A DNA stretch of 13,218 bases from an uncultured Collinsella sp. (GCA_937958315.1 CALFGH010000153.1:1-13218); one strand, 5' to 3'. Counted from the stretch's first letter, positions 5,799 to 12,184 are shown. A program made the numbers and translations. Notes: a model not told the origin generated them from the sequence alone.

Positions 5799-7976
5799 AT
5801 GAACTTCCGCTCATCTCTCGCCTGCACCTCGAGCGATATCGCCCGCTGGGGGCTGCGCTCCGTCCTTAAGCGCCAGGGTGGCGTACTCCCCGGCCGTATC
5901 GCCATGAAGATCGACCCCGAGCTGTTAAGCGACCTCGCGGGCCTTGTCGACCGCAGCGTGGTGATCACCGGCACCAACGGTAAGACCACCACCTCCAACC
6001 TCATCGCCGATGCCGTTGCCGCCAGCGGCGCCACCGTGGTATGCAACCGCGCTGGCAACAACATGGAGCCGGGCGTGGTAGGTGCCCTGCTCGAAGCCCG
6101 CAGCAATCTTAAGCGTGCCGGCAACGGCAAGCGCGTAGGCGTCTTTGAGTGCGACGAGCTCTACACGGTGCGCGTCCTGCCCAAGCTCAAGCCGACCTAC
6201 TTTGTGCTGCTCAACCTGTTCCGCGACCAGCTGGACCGCTACGGCGAGATCGACCACACCCAGAACGTCATCGCCCACGCGCTGGAGCTTTCGCCGGCAA
6301 CGACGCTCATCTATAACGCCGACGATCCGCTGTGCGCCTCGATCGCCGCACGCGTCCCCAACACGAACATCGCCTTTGGCATCGACGGTGCCACGGGCAC
6401 CGAATCCGATCGCATTAGCGACTCGCGTTTTTGCTCGCAGTGCAACGCGCCGTTGGAGTACGACTATGTGCAGTACGGCCAGCTCGGCGCCTATCATTGT
6501 CCTTCGTGCGGTTGGGCTCGCCCCGCGCTGCTCCGTCGCGTGACGGACATTGAGCTCACCTGCGACGGCTACGGCTTTGAACTGAACTTTGGACCCGATA
6601 CCGACGCGCCCGCAACGCACATCGCCACGCGCTATAACGGTCTGTACATGGTCTACAACGTTGCCGCCGCCTTCTTTGCGGCGCGCGAGCTAGGCGTGGA
6701 CGCAGCTCACCTGCAGCCCACGCTCGATGCCTACGTCCCCGCCGGCGGACGCATGGGCCGCTGGGAGATCGCCGGCCGTACCGTCGAGGCAAACCTGGCC
6801 AAGAATCCCGTGGGCTTTGATCGCCAGATTCAGTCCATTAAAACGGCAGGCGGCAGGCTCTGCGCCTTCTTCCTGAACGACAACGACGCCGACGGTCACG
6901 ATGTCTCGTGGATCTACGACGTCGACTTCGAGCGCATCGCCGACACCCCAGGGCTTGTCGCCTTTGCCGGCGGCACGCGTGCACACGATATGCAGGTACG
7001 TCTCAAGTACGCCGGCATCGACGCCGCCATCATCTCGAATATCGAGCAAGCGATCGGCGCCATGGCGGACGAGGAGGCTGGTGATACTTTCTACGCCGTC
7101 GCCAACTACACGGCCTTCCCGCCACTGGTCAAGGAGCTCGACGAGCTTAAGGGCGCCGATGCGAGCTCGGTTGCCTCCCACGCCGCAACGCGCACCGATG
7201 GCAGCGCTGTCCCCACCGATATTGCGCCAGTCGAGCTTTCGCGCCCGCTGCGCATCGTCTACCTGTATCCCGATGCCCTCAACCTCTACGGCGACGGCGG
7301 CAATGTTATCGCGCTCGAGCGTCGCTGCGCTTGGCGCGGCATTCCCGCGCGCGTGGACGAGGTCCGTATGGGCGAGACGCTCGATCTCACCGACGCCGAC
7401 ATCATCATGATGGGCGGCGGCTCCGACCGCGACCAGCTGGCCGTGGCACACGAGCTGTTCGCTCAAAAAGACAAGGTCGCGGCTTATGTTGAGGATGGCG
7501 GCTCGCTGCTCGCTATCTGTGGCAGCTATCAGCTGCTCGGCCGTTCGTACTATATGGGCGAGAATCGCATCGAGGGTCTGGGGGTCATTGCCGCCGAAAC
7601 CGTACGCGGCTCCGACCGCCTGATCGGCAACGTAGCCGTCAAAACCGATCTGGCACCCGAGCCCTTTGTGGGATTCGAGAACCACGGTGGCCGCACGCTT
7701 TTGGACGCCGAGGCCACGCCGCTCGGAACGTCCGTCGTCACTGGCACCGGCAACAACGGCGACGATGGCTTTGAGGGTCTCATCTACAAGGGCGTCATCG
7801 GCACGTACCTGCACGGACCGGCACTGCCCAAGAACCCCGAACTCGCCGACTGGCTGATCGCGCACGCCCTCGAGCGGCGCGGCGATGCGCAGGCCACAGC
7901 CCTGCTGCCGCTCAAACCCCTCGACGACACCTACGAGTACGCCGCCCACGACGCCGCCATGAAGCTCCTCCCCTAG
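5799..7976 (+). CDS. Fused MurT-GatD lipid II D-glutamate amidotransferase
   Basis: A 725-residue cytosolic enzyme predicted to amidate the alpha-carboxyl of D-Glu in lipid II, using glutamine as nitrogen donor and ATP. Residues 1 to about 450 are a MurT-type Mur ligase: P-loop GTNGKTTTSN (58-67), NRAGNNMEPGV (83-93), FECDELYT (116-123), NLFRDQLDRYGE (139-150), a four-cysteine zinc ribbon (C212, C215, C234, C237) inserted as in MurT, and the C-terminal DUF1727 part with AKNPVGF (334-340) and LNDNDADGHD (359-368). A Ser/Ala-rich linker spans about 451-482. Residues 483 to 725 are GatD, a CobB/CobQ-like class I glutaminase: LYPDALNLYGDGGN (489-502), nucleophile Cys574 in AICGSYQLLG, and His672 in GTYLHGP. 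In Staphylococcus aureus and streptococci these are two proteins encoded by adjacent genes; here they are one clean frame with no frameshift. AGGA lies eight bases before the ATG. It ends the TPR operon and is followed by a terminator. Confidence 0.93.
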   Translation: MNFRSSLACTSSDIARWGLRSVLKRQGGVLPGRIAMKIDPELLSDLAGLVDRSVVITGTNGKTTTSNLIADAVAASGATVVCNRAGNNMEPGVVGALLEARSNLKRAGNGKRVGVFECDELYTVRVLPKLKPTYFVLLNLFRDQLDRYGEIDHTQNVIAHALELSPATTLIYNADDPLCASIAARVPNTNIAFGIDGATGTESDRISDSRFCSQCNAPLEYDYVQYGQLGAYHCPSCGWARPALLRRVTDIELTCDGYGFELNFGPDTDAPATHIATRYNGLYMVYNVAAAFFAARELGVDAAHLQPTLDAYVPAGGRMGRWEIAGRTVEANLAKNPVGFDRQIQSIKTAGGRLCAFFLNDNDADGHDVSWIYDVDFERIADTPGLVAFAGGTRAHDMQVRLKYAGIDAAIISNIEQAIGAMADEEAGDTFYAVANYTAFPPLVKELDELKGADASSVASHAATRTDGSAVPTDIAPVELSRPLRIVYLYPDALNLYGDGGNVIALERRCAWRGIPARVDEVRMGETLDLTDADIIMMGGGSDRDQLAVAHELFAQKDKVAAYVEDGGSLLAICGSYQLLGRSYYMGENRIEGLGVIAAETVRGSDRLIGNVAVKTDLAPEPFVGFENHGGRTLLDAEATPLGTSVVTGTGNNGDDGFEGLIYKGVIGTYLHGPALPKNPELADWLIAHALERRGDAQATALLPLKPLDDTYEYAAHDAAMKLLP

Positions 7977-7985
7977 CACCTCACA

Positions 7986-8020
7986 ACCACAAAGGGGACA
8001 GGCACCTTTGTGGTGGTTTT
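7986..8020 (+). terminator. Hairpin terminator after murT-gatD carrying a repetitive core
   Basis: ACCACAAAGG (7986-7995) pairs perfectly with CCTTTGTGGT (8005-8014), followed by GGTTTT. It starts ten bases after the stop codon, in the right place to end the operon. The T-run is short. The loop region contains GGGGACAGGCACC, a string I remember as a dispersed intergenic repeat in several bacteria; that part is recollection and is unverified. Confidence 0.7.
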
Positions 8021-8039
8021 GCCCCATCCCAGCTGTTTG

Positions 8040-8174
8040 TCTCAATCTGTAACATCTAGACCGTTAAAAGTCGTCTTACTGTTACAGAATGAGATGTTCG
8101 TCCCGACGTCTGCCTTTTGTCTCGATCTGTAACACATAGAGCCGATTTATCAGCCCAGATGTTACAGGTTGAGA
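8040..8174 (+). repeat. Two copies of a 55-bp hairpin-forming repeat, 80-bp period
   Basis: Unit 1 (8040-8094) has arms TCTCAATCTGTAACA and TGTTACAGAATGAGA (14 of 15 paired). Unit 2 (8120-8174) has arms TCTCGATCTGTAACA and TGTTACAGGTTGAGA (15 of 15 paired on the plus strand, counting two G-U). Each unit is exactly 55 bp with a 25-base centre. The centres are poorly conserved while the arms are, and each unit is preceded by TTTTG or TTTG and followed by TGTT. There is no open reading frame. The function is unknown: candidates are a short dispersed palindromic element or a structured RNA upstream of the tRNA. Confidence 0.85.
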
Positions 8175-8237
8175 TGTTTGATGATCGGGATAGAGAGCCA
8201 GCTCCTATGTGGTGGTTTTTCAGTTTGCCAACGATAT

Positions 8238-8265
8238 GTGAACGGCTAAAAAAGTCTGCTATACT
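8238..8265 (+). promoter_or_regulatory. Promoter of tRNA-Glu
   Basis: A good -10 TATACT (8260-8265) lies 16 bases after a weak -35-like GTGAAC (8238-8243). Initiation would fall around 8271-8273, only a few bases before the tRNA 5' end at 8276. Confidence 0.6.
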
Positions 8266-8275
8266 CTTTCCCGCT

Positions 8276-8352
8276 GTCCCCATCGTCTAGCGGCCAAGGA
8301 CGCCACCCTTTCAAGGTGGATATCGCGGGTTCGAATCCCGCTGGGGGCACCA
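8276..8352 (+). tRNA. tRNA-Glu (anticodon TTC)
   Basis: The full cloverleaf folds by eye. The acceptor stem is GTCCCCA (8276-8282) with TGGGGGC (8342-8348), discriminator A8349 and an encoded CCA (8350-8352). The D-arm lies around TCTAGCGGCCAAGGA. The anticodon stem is CCACC (8303-8307)/GGTGG (8315-8319) around loop CTTTCAA, with anticodon TTC at 8310-8312. The T-arm is GCGGG-TTCGAAT-CCCGC. It decodes GAA/GAG as glutamate. It has its own promoter and terminator, so it is a single-gene unit. Confidence 0.97.
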
Positions 8353-8363
8353 TTTGAAATGTG

Positions 8364-8395
8364 AAGCCCGTTACCAATTCGGTAGCGGGCTTTTT
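8364..8395 (+). terminator. Rho-independent terminator of tRNA-Glu
   Basis: AAGCCCGTTACC (8364-8375) pairs with GGTAGCGGGCTT (8381-8392), 12 pairs including one G-U, around loop AATTC, and runs into five T (8391-8395). It starts 11 bases after the tRNA CCA end. Confidence 0.92.
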
Positions 8396-8404
8396 GCTAC
8401 CGAT

Positions 8405-8444
8405 ATGCCGGGATTCGGACCCGGCAGGGTGCGGATCCCGGCAT
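8405..8444. repeat. 40-nt near-symmetrical hairpin with a T-arm-like half
   Basis: ATGCCGGGATTCG (8405-8417) pairs with CGGATCCCGGCAT (8432-8444) with a single T-G pair. Past a G-G mismatch, ACCC/GGGT close a GGCA tetraloop (8423-8426). No T-run follows on either strand, so it is not an obvious terminator. Read on the minus strand, 8424-8408 gives CCGGG-TCCGAAT-CCCGG, which resembles a tRNA T-arm, but no other tRNA part can be found next to it. Confidence 0.6.
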
Positions 8445-8459
8445 CTTCCGATGGACCAT

Positions 8460-8672
8460 GGCAAAAAATGGCAAATATGAGTACTGTTACCGATTTAGTA
8501 ACAGCGATTTCATGCCTTCAGAAATCGATTTAGACGTCAGGTGTCCTACGGCGGAAGAATTGCAGACGTTTATCGGCTAAGTACTTGGACATATGTTGCG
8601 TAACACTGCATATTTTGCAAATAAATAATGCTACAGGACTTGTGACAGTACTCATATTTGACGTTTTTTGCC
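8460..8672. mobile_element. MITE-like 213-bp element with 31-bp terminal inverted repeats
   Basis: The left arm 8460-8490 and right arm 8642-8672 are inverted copies: 28 of 31 positions are Watson-Crick matched, including a perfect 16-bp core CAAATATGAGTACTGT (8472-8487) against ACAGTACTCATATTTG (8645-8660), and the GGCAAAAAA ends match. The interior is A/T-richer than its surroundings and carries two smaller hairpins (GTTAC 8486-8490/GTAAC 8498-8502; CGATTT 8504-8509/AAATCG 8521-8526). No transposase is encoded. I see no clear target-site duplication, so transposition is inferred from architecture only. A long structured RNA is the main alternative. Confidence 0.6.
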
Positions 8673-8734
8673 CACAACCCTTTATACCTAGGCGAATCGG
8701 CGGCAAAACGGGCTTCAAAGCGTCCTTCGCAAAC

Positions 8735-8766
8735 AAAAACCGGGGCCCGCATGATGCGGACCCCGG
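8735..8766 (-). terminator. Rho-independent terminator of glnN
   Basis: On the minus strand CCGGGGTCCGCA (8766-8755) pairs with TGCGGGCCCCGG (8751-8740) over 12 positions with one U-G, with a 3-nt loop, followed by TTTTTGTTT. The U-G pair exists only on the minus strand (C-A on the other), which supports the orientation. It lies about 31 bases after the glnN stop. Confidence 0.9.
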
Positions 8767-8797
8767 CTCAATACCGTGACGATATGTCAGTTACGCT

Positions 8798-10885
8798 CTA
8801 CACGTAGAACAGGATGTCGTCGTAGGTCGGGACCGGCCAGTAGTCGGCGGCCACAATCTCCTCCATGGCATCCACGGCGGCGCGCAGCGTATCCATAGCG
8901 GGAACGACCTCATGTGCATACACGTTGGCCTGCTCCTGGCCATCGAGAGCCTCGGCCTTCTGATGCACGGCGTCGAGCGCCTTGATGGAGTCGTTGATGG
9001 TGGTGATGCCGTTGCAGAGCTTGTTGAGCGTGTTCTGCTCGCACTGCATGGCGGCCTCCGCACCAGCGGCACGAATAGTCTCAAGGCCCTTAGCGACCTT
9101 GGTGGCATAGGCGGTAATGACCGGGCGATAGGTACGACGCGCCTCGCGAACCATCGTGGTGGCCTCGATGTTCATGAGCTTGTTGTACTTCTCGAGCTTG
9201 CAGTCGTAGCGGCACTGGGCCTCGGCCTTGGTCAGGACACCCGTCTCCTCAAAGAGCGCAATGGCCTTATCGGAAACAAAGGCGGGCAGGGCGTCGGCCG
9301 TGGTCTTGTTGTTGGCAAGACCGCGCTTCTCGGCCTCAACGGGCCACTCGTCGGAGTAGCCGTCACCGGAGAACAGGATGCGCTGGTGGTCGGTCAGGAC
9401 CTTCTTGCAGTACTCGAGCGCAGCGTCCTGGAACTCATCCTCGGGCGTACCCTCAAGCGCGTCGGCGAAGGACTTGAGCGACTTGGCCACGGCGGCATCG
9501 AGCACCAGGTTGGAGTCGGAGACGTTCTGCTCGGAGCCGCAGGCACGGAACTCGAACTTGTTGCCGGTGAAGGCAAACGGGGAGGTACGGTTGCGGTCGG
9601 TGTTGTCCTGCATCAGCTTGGGCAGGGTATCGGCACCCAGGTCGAGCACGCCGCGCGTGGCATGGACGGAAGCCTTGCCATCGATGATCTTCTCGACGAC
9701 CTCGGTAAGCTGGTCGCCCAGGAAGATGGACATAATCGCCGGAGGAGCCTCGTTGGCGCCCAGACGATGGTCGTTGCCGGCAGAGGCAACGGAGGCACGC
9801 AGGAGCTCCTGATAGTTATCGACGGCCTCGATCACCGCGGTGAGGAAGACGATGAACTGCAGGTTGTCGAGCGGGGTGTCGCCCGGATCGAGCAGATTCT
9901 CGGACTCGGTGCCAAGCGACCAGTTGTTGTGCTTGCCCGAACCGTTGATGCCCTCGAAGGGCTTCTCGTGCAGCAGACAGACCAAGTCGTGGCGGGAGGC
10001 GATGAGCTTCATCTTCTCCATCATGACCAGATTCTGGTCGATGGCCTCGTTGACCTCGCCATAGACCGGTGCAAGCTCATGCTGGCAGGGAGCAACCTCG
10101 TTGTGCTTGGTCTTGGCGGGAATGCCGAGCGCCCACAGCTCATCGTCCAGATCCTTCATATAGGCCGAGACGGTGGGGCGGATAGCGCCAAAGTAGTGCT
10201 CCTCGAGCTCCTGGCCCTTGCAGGGAGCAGCACCAAAGAGGGTGCGGCCGGTGATGACCAGGTCCTTGCGCTTGCGATAGGCGTCCTTCTTGATCAGGAA
10301 GTACTCCTGCTCGTCGCCCACGGAAGGAACGACCTTCTTGGGGGTCTTGCCAAACAGCGCCAAAACGCGCTTGGACTCACGCGAGAGCGCGGTCATGGAG
10401 CGCAGCAGCGGGGTCTTCTTGTCCAGGGCCTCGCCCGTGTAGGAGCAGAAAGCCGTGGGGATGCACAGGACATCGTCCTTGATAAAGGCGGGGCTGGTGG
10501 GATCCCAAGCGGTGTAGCCACGGGCCTCGAAGGTAGCGCGCAGGCCGCCGTTGGGGAAGCTGGAGGCGTCCGGCTCGCCCTGGATGAGGTTCTTGCCCGT
10601 AAACTTGGTAATGGCGGTGCCGTCGTGGTTGGGCTCCAGGAAGCTATCGTGCTTCTCGGAAGTAATGCCCGAAAGCGGCTGGAACCAGTGCGCATAGTGC
10701 GTCGCGCCCTTGGAGATGGCCCAGACCTTCATGGCATGGGCAACGGCGTTGGCCACGTCCAGGTCGAGCGGCTCACCGCCCTCGAGGGTTGCAGCAAGGC
10801 GCTTCCAAATGTCCTTGGGGAGGTAATCCTTCATGACTTCCTCAGAGAACACCATGGTCCCGAAGCGGTCAGTAAGTTCGGCCAT
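8798..10885 (-). CDS. glnN: Glutamine synthetase, type III (GlnN)
   Basis: A 695-residue cytosolic enzyme joining ammonia to glutamate with ATP to give glutamine. The length fits the GSIII family (about 700-730), far longer than GSI (~450) or GSII (~370). The ATG at 10885-10883 is preferred because GGAG stands six bases upstream; a frame 21 codons longer has no such site. Visible are FxxxWFQPLSGITSEKHDSFLEP (residues 67-85, GSIII N-terminal signature region), VGDEQEYFLI (189-198) with the metal-binding Glu residues, KHNEVAPCQHELAPVYGEVNEAIDQN (260-285), HEKPFEGINGSGKHNNWSLGTE (306-327) with the NGSGKHNNWS active-site motif, EAPPAIMSIFLG (379-390) and NRTSPFAFTGNKFEFR, which gives the phosphate/ATP-binding Arg residues. 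It is monocistronic with its own terminator, and a phased box array plus palindromes lie upstream. It is a likely ammonia-assimilation enzyme supplying glutamine to, among others, the nearby amidotransferase. Confidence 0.96.
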   Translation of the reverse strand: MAELTDRFGTMVFSEEVMKDYLPKDIWKRLAATLEGGEPLDLDVANAVAHAMKVWAISKGATHYAHWFQPLSGITSEKHDSFLEPNHDGTAITKFTGKNLIQGEPDASSFPNGGLRATFEARGYTAWDPTSPAFIKDDVLCIPTAFCSYTGEALDKKTPLLRSMTALSRESKRVLALFGKTPKKVVPSVGDEQEYFLIKKDAYRKRKDLVITGRTLFGAAPCKGQELEEHYFGAIRPTVSAYMKDLDDELWALGIPAKTKHNEVAPCQHELAPVYGEVNEAIDQNLVMMEKMKLIASRHDLVCLLHEKPFEGINGSGKHNNWSLGTESENLLDPGDTPLDNLQFIVFLTAVIEAVDNYQELLRASVASAGNDHRLGANEAPPAIMSIFLGDQLTEVVEKIIDGKASVHATRGVLDLGADTLPKLMQDNTDRNRTSPFAFTGNKFEFRACGSEQNVSDSNLVLDAAVAKSLKSFADALEGTPEDEFQDAALEYCKKVLTDHQRILFSGDGYSDEWPVEAEKRGLANNKTTADALPAFVSDKAIALFEETGVLTKAEAQCRYDCKLEKYNKLMNIEATTMVREARRTYRPVITAYATKVAKGLETIRAAGAEAAMQCEQNTLNKLCNGITTINDSIKALDAVHQKAEALDGQEQANVYAHEVVPAMDTLRAAVDAMEEIVAADYWPVPTYDDILFYV

Positions 10886-10940
10886 ACGGAACTCCCTTCG
10901 TATCGGCACCGCGTGAGAAGCGGTGTTGATTACTAACGAA

Positions 10941-10960
10941 CGAGTCATAGCTTAGACTCG
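10941..10960. promoter_or_regulatory. 20-bp palindrome upstream of glnN
   Basis: CGAGTCATAGCTTAGACTCG has perfect 6-bp outer arms and a central AGCT, with two mismatched positions on each side between them. It lies 55-75 bases before the glnN start, where a promoter -10 region or operator is expected. The bound factor is unknown. Confidence 0.4.
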
Positions 10961-10964
10961 CCGT

Positions 10965-11002
10965 GTTTCCGCGACATTACCGTTATGTTGCCGTCGCGAA
11001 AC
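10965..11002. promoter_or_regulatory. Four 5-bp boxes with 11-bp phasing, GlnR-box-like, upstream of glnN
   Basis: On the plus strand GTTTC (10965), ATTAC (10976), GTTGC (10987) and GAAAC (10998) start exactly 11 bases apart, each separated by 6 bases. They form a symmetrical site: each strand reads a GTNAC-like box, six bases, then GAAAC (minus GTAAT-n6-GAAAC; plus GTTGC-n6-GAAAC). In actinomycetes the OmpR-type nitrogen regulator GlnR binds gTnAC-n6-GaAAC repeats before glnA. The site is 80-117 bases upstream of the glnN start. The match and spacing are seen; the regulator's presence is inferred. Confidence 0.45.
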
Positions 11003-11090
11003 CAATCAATGAGGTTACCCTATCGAGGCGGCGTTGCCACCCTCAACAGTCAATCAACTGCATAAATTGCAGACCTCTCCCCATGGTTTA

Positions 11091-11177
11091 AGGGTAGTCA
11101 ATGTAGAATGGGCTCTATTAACTGGTATTTCGCATCAGATACCATTCAATATAGCCCCATCCTACATTGACTGCCCT
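11091..11177. repeat. 87-nt long hairpin between glnN and metF
   Basis: The left arm 11091-11128 pairs with the right arm 11139-11177: 33 Watson-Crick pairs and one G-U of 38, with four mismatches, one bulged C (11155) and a 10-base loop. The outer AGTCAATGTAG / CTACATTGACT block is perfect over 11 bp, and AGGG/CCCT extends it. Two of the four mismatches become G-U on the minus strand, a slight hint that it is transcribed leftward. There is no T-run and no ORF. It may be a regulatory RNA, an operator region or a short palindromic mobile element. Confidence 0.8.
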
Positions 11178-11311
11178 GTTATAGGAAATGCCGATAGCGA
11201 AGCATTTTCGATTGGTATCACCAAATCGCGAGAGAAATTCCATCTTGGCGCAGTGGTGCTGTAGAATCCTTGCAACAAAACATCGCACCTAGGCATCTAA
11301 AGGAGCACGAT

Positions 11312-12184
11312 ATGCGCGTCGACGAGGTTTTTAAGCAGGCAGCATCCCGGGGCACCGCGCCCATTTCGTTTGAGATGTTCCCGCCCAAGGGCGAGCTGAC
11401 CCTCGACACGGCTCGCGAGGTGGCAGGCAATCTGTGCAAGCTTTCGCCGAGCTTTGTCTCGGTCACCTGCTCGGCCGGCGGCTCGGGCAACGGTGCCACC
11501 ACCGCCTCCATCGCGCATATGATTACGAGCGAATTCGATACGCCCTCGGTGGCGCACCTCACCTGCGTTGGCCGCACGCATGCCGATATCGCCACCAAGA
11601 TCGACGAGTATCGCTCGGTCGGCGTGGAAAACGTGCTGGCCCTGCGCGGTGATCTCCCCGCTGGCGCGACTGAGGACGACAAGCCCGCCTCCGACTACGC
11701 CTACGCCCGTGACCTCATCCCCGAGCTCGTCGACGCCGGCTTTTGCGTGGGCGCCGCAGCCTACCCCGAGGGCCACATTGCCTGCGAGGATCTCAACCTC
11801 TCGGTCGAATACCTCAAGCAAAAACAGGACGCCGGCGCGAGCTTCTTTGTGACGCAGCTCTTTTTTGACAACGAGTGCTTCTACCGTTTTCGCGAGCTTG
11901 CCGACAAGGCCGGTATCACCGTGCCCATTACCGCGGGCATCATGCCGTTTATGGGCAAGTCGCAGATCAGCCGTATGGTCTTTATGTGCGGCGCGTCGCT
12001 GCCCTCCCCCGTCATCAAGATTCTCGCCAAGTACGAGAACGACCCCGAGAGCCTGCAGGCAGCCGGTGTAGATTATGCCGCCCGTCAGCTTTGCGACCTC
12101 AAGGAGCACGGTGCCGACGGTCTGCACCTGTACACTATGAATCGTCCTGCGATCGCCGCAACCATTATGGAGCGCCTGGGGTAA
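11312..12184 (+). CDS. metF: 5,10-methylenetetrahydrofolate reductase
   Basis: A 290-residue FAD-dependent TIM-barrel enzyme reducing methylene-THF to 5-methyl-THF, the methyl donor for methionine synthesis. The length fits MetF (E. coli 296). The ATG at 11312 has AAAGGAG seven bases upstream; a frame 14 codons longer would include that site. Motifs: ISFEMFPPKG (18-27) with catalytic Glu21, FVSVTCSAGGS (48-58), HLTCVGRT (82-89), NVLALRGD (107-114) with Asp114 matching the folate/FAD Asp of E. coli MetF, AAAYPEGH (148-155), FFVTQLFFD (178-186), GIMPF (209-213) and LHLYTMNRP (271-279). It is first in a three-gene methionine unit, and its stop overlaps the next start (TAATG). The spacing indicates co-transcription and coupled translation with the MetH reactivation protein and metH. 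Confidence 0.96.
   Translation: MRVDEVFKQAASRGTAPISFEMFPPKGELTLDTAREVAGNLCKLSPSFVSVTCSAGGSGNGATTASIAHMITSEFDTPSVAHLTCVGRTHADIATKIDEYRSVGVENVLALRGDLPAGATEDDKPASDYAYARDLIPELVDAGFCVGAAAYPEGHIACEDLNLSVEYLKQKQDAGASFFVTQLFFDNECFYRFRELADKAGITVPITAGIMPFMGKSQISRMVFMCGASLPSPVIKILAKYENDPESLQAAGVDYAARQLCDLKEHGADGLHLYTMNRPAIAATIMERLG

Larger units (their letters stand above)
8396..8797. other. Gene-free stretch between tRNA-Glu and glnN
   Basis: These 402 bases hold no convincing gene. In order they contain a 40-nt hairpin (8405-8444), a 213-bp element bounded by long inverted repeats (8460-8672), and the glnN terminator (8735-8766). Short minus-strand frames in the A/T-richer part have no ribosome site and overlap the inverted repeats, so I do not call them. 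Confidence 0.7.
10886..11311. other. Divergent intergenic region between glnN and metF
   Basis: This 426-base gene-free stretch holds, from left to right: a glnN leader hairpin (CACCGC 10907-10912 / GCGGTG 10920-10925); a palindrome CGAGTC...GACTCG (10941-10960); a phased box array (10965-11002); an 87-nt hairpin (11091-11177); a bulged palindrome (11210-11227); a possible metF -10 TAGAAT (11262-11267) with no clear -35; and the metF ribosome site. I find no SAM or cobalamin riboswitch core. Confidence 0.65.

Noticed and set aside
7149..7245. Assembly frameshift as the cause of the MurT-GatD fusion
   Set aside because: The frame stays open through the linker with normal codon use and no homopolymer run. 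No stop of MurT or ribosome site for GatD is visible at the expected boundary.
6690..8045. 451-codon minus-strand frame antisense to murT-gatD
   Set aside because: It is antisense to a protein with clear P-loop, zinc ribbon and glutaminase motifs; it has no recognisable domains and runs through the terminator.
8246..8464. 72-codon minus-strand frame over tRNA-Glu containing PPAGFEPAIS
   Set aside because: This is the well-known spurious translation of the antisense strand of a tRNA-Glu gene; it overlaps the tRNA and its terminator and has no ribosome site.
8570..8752. Short minus-strand frames inside the 213-bp inverted-repeat element as a small protein
   Set aside because: They overlap the glnN terminator and one inverted arm and have no ribosome site, so they are better explained as non-coding repeat sequence.
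8912..10936. 674-codon plus-strand frame antisense to glnN
   Set aside because: It is a shadow frame. The minus strand encodes full-length GSIII with every catalytic motif; the plus frame is a low-complexity Leu/Gly/Val-rich translation without a ribosome site.
11034..11264. 76-codon plus-strand frame between glnN and metF as a leader peptide
   Set aside because: It is built mostly on the two arms of the 87-nt hairpin, has no ribosome site, and shows no run of methionine or other regulatory codons.
11178..11311. SAM or cobalamin riboswitch upstream of metF
   Set aside because: I looked for the conserved cores of SAM-I, SAH and B12-box riboswitches and found none; only a bulged palindrome and a possible -10 are present.
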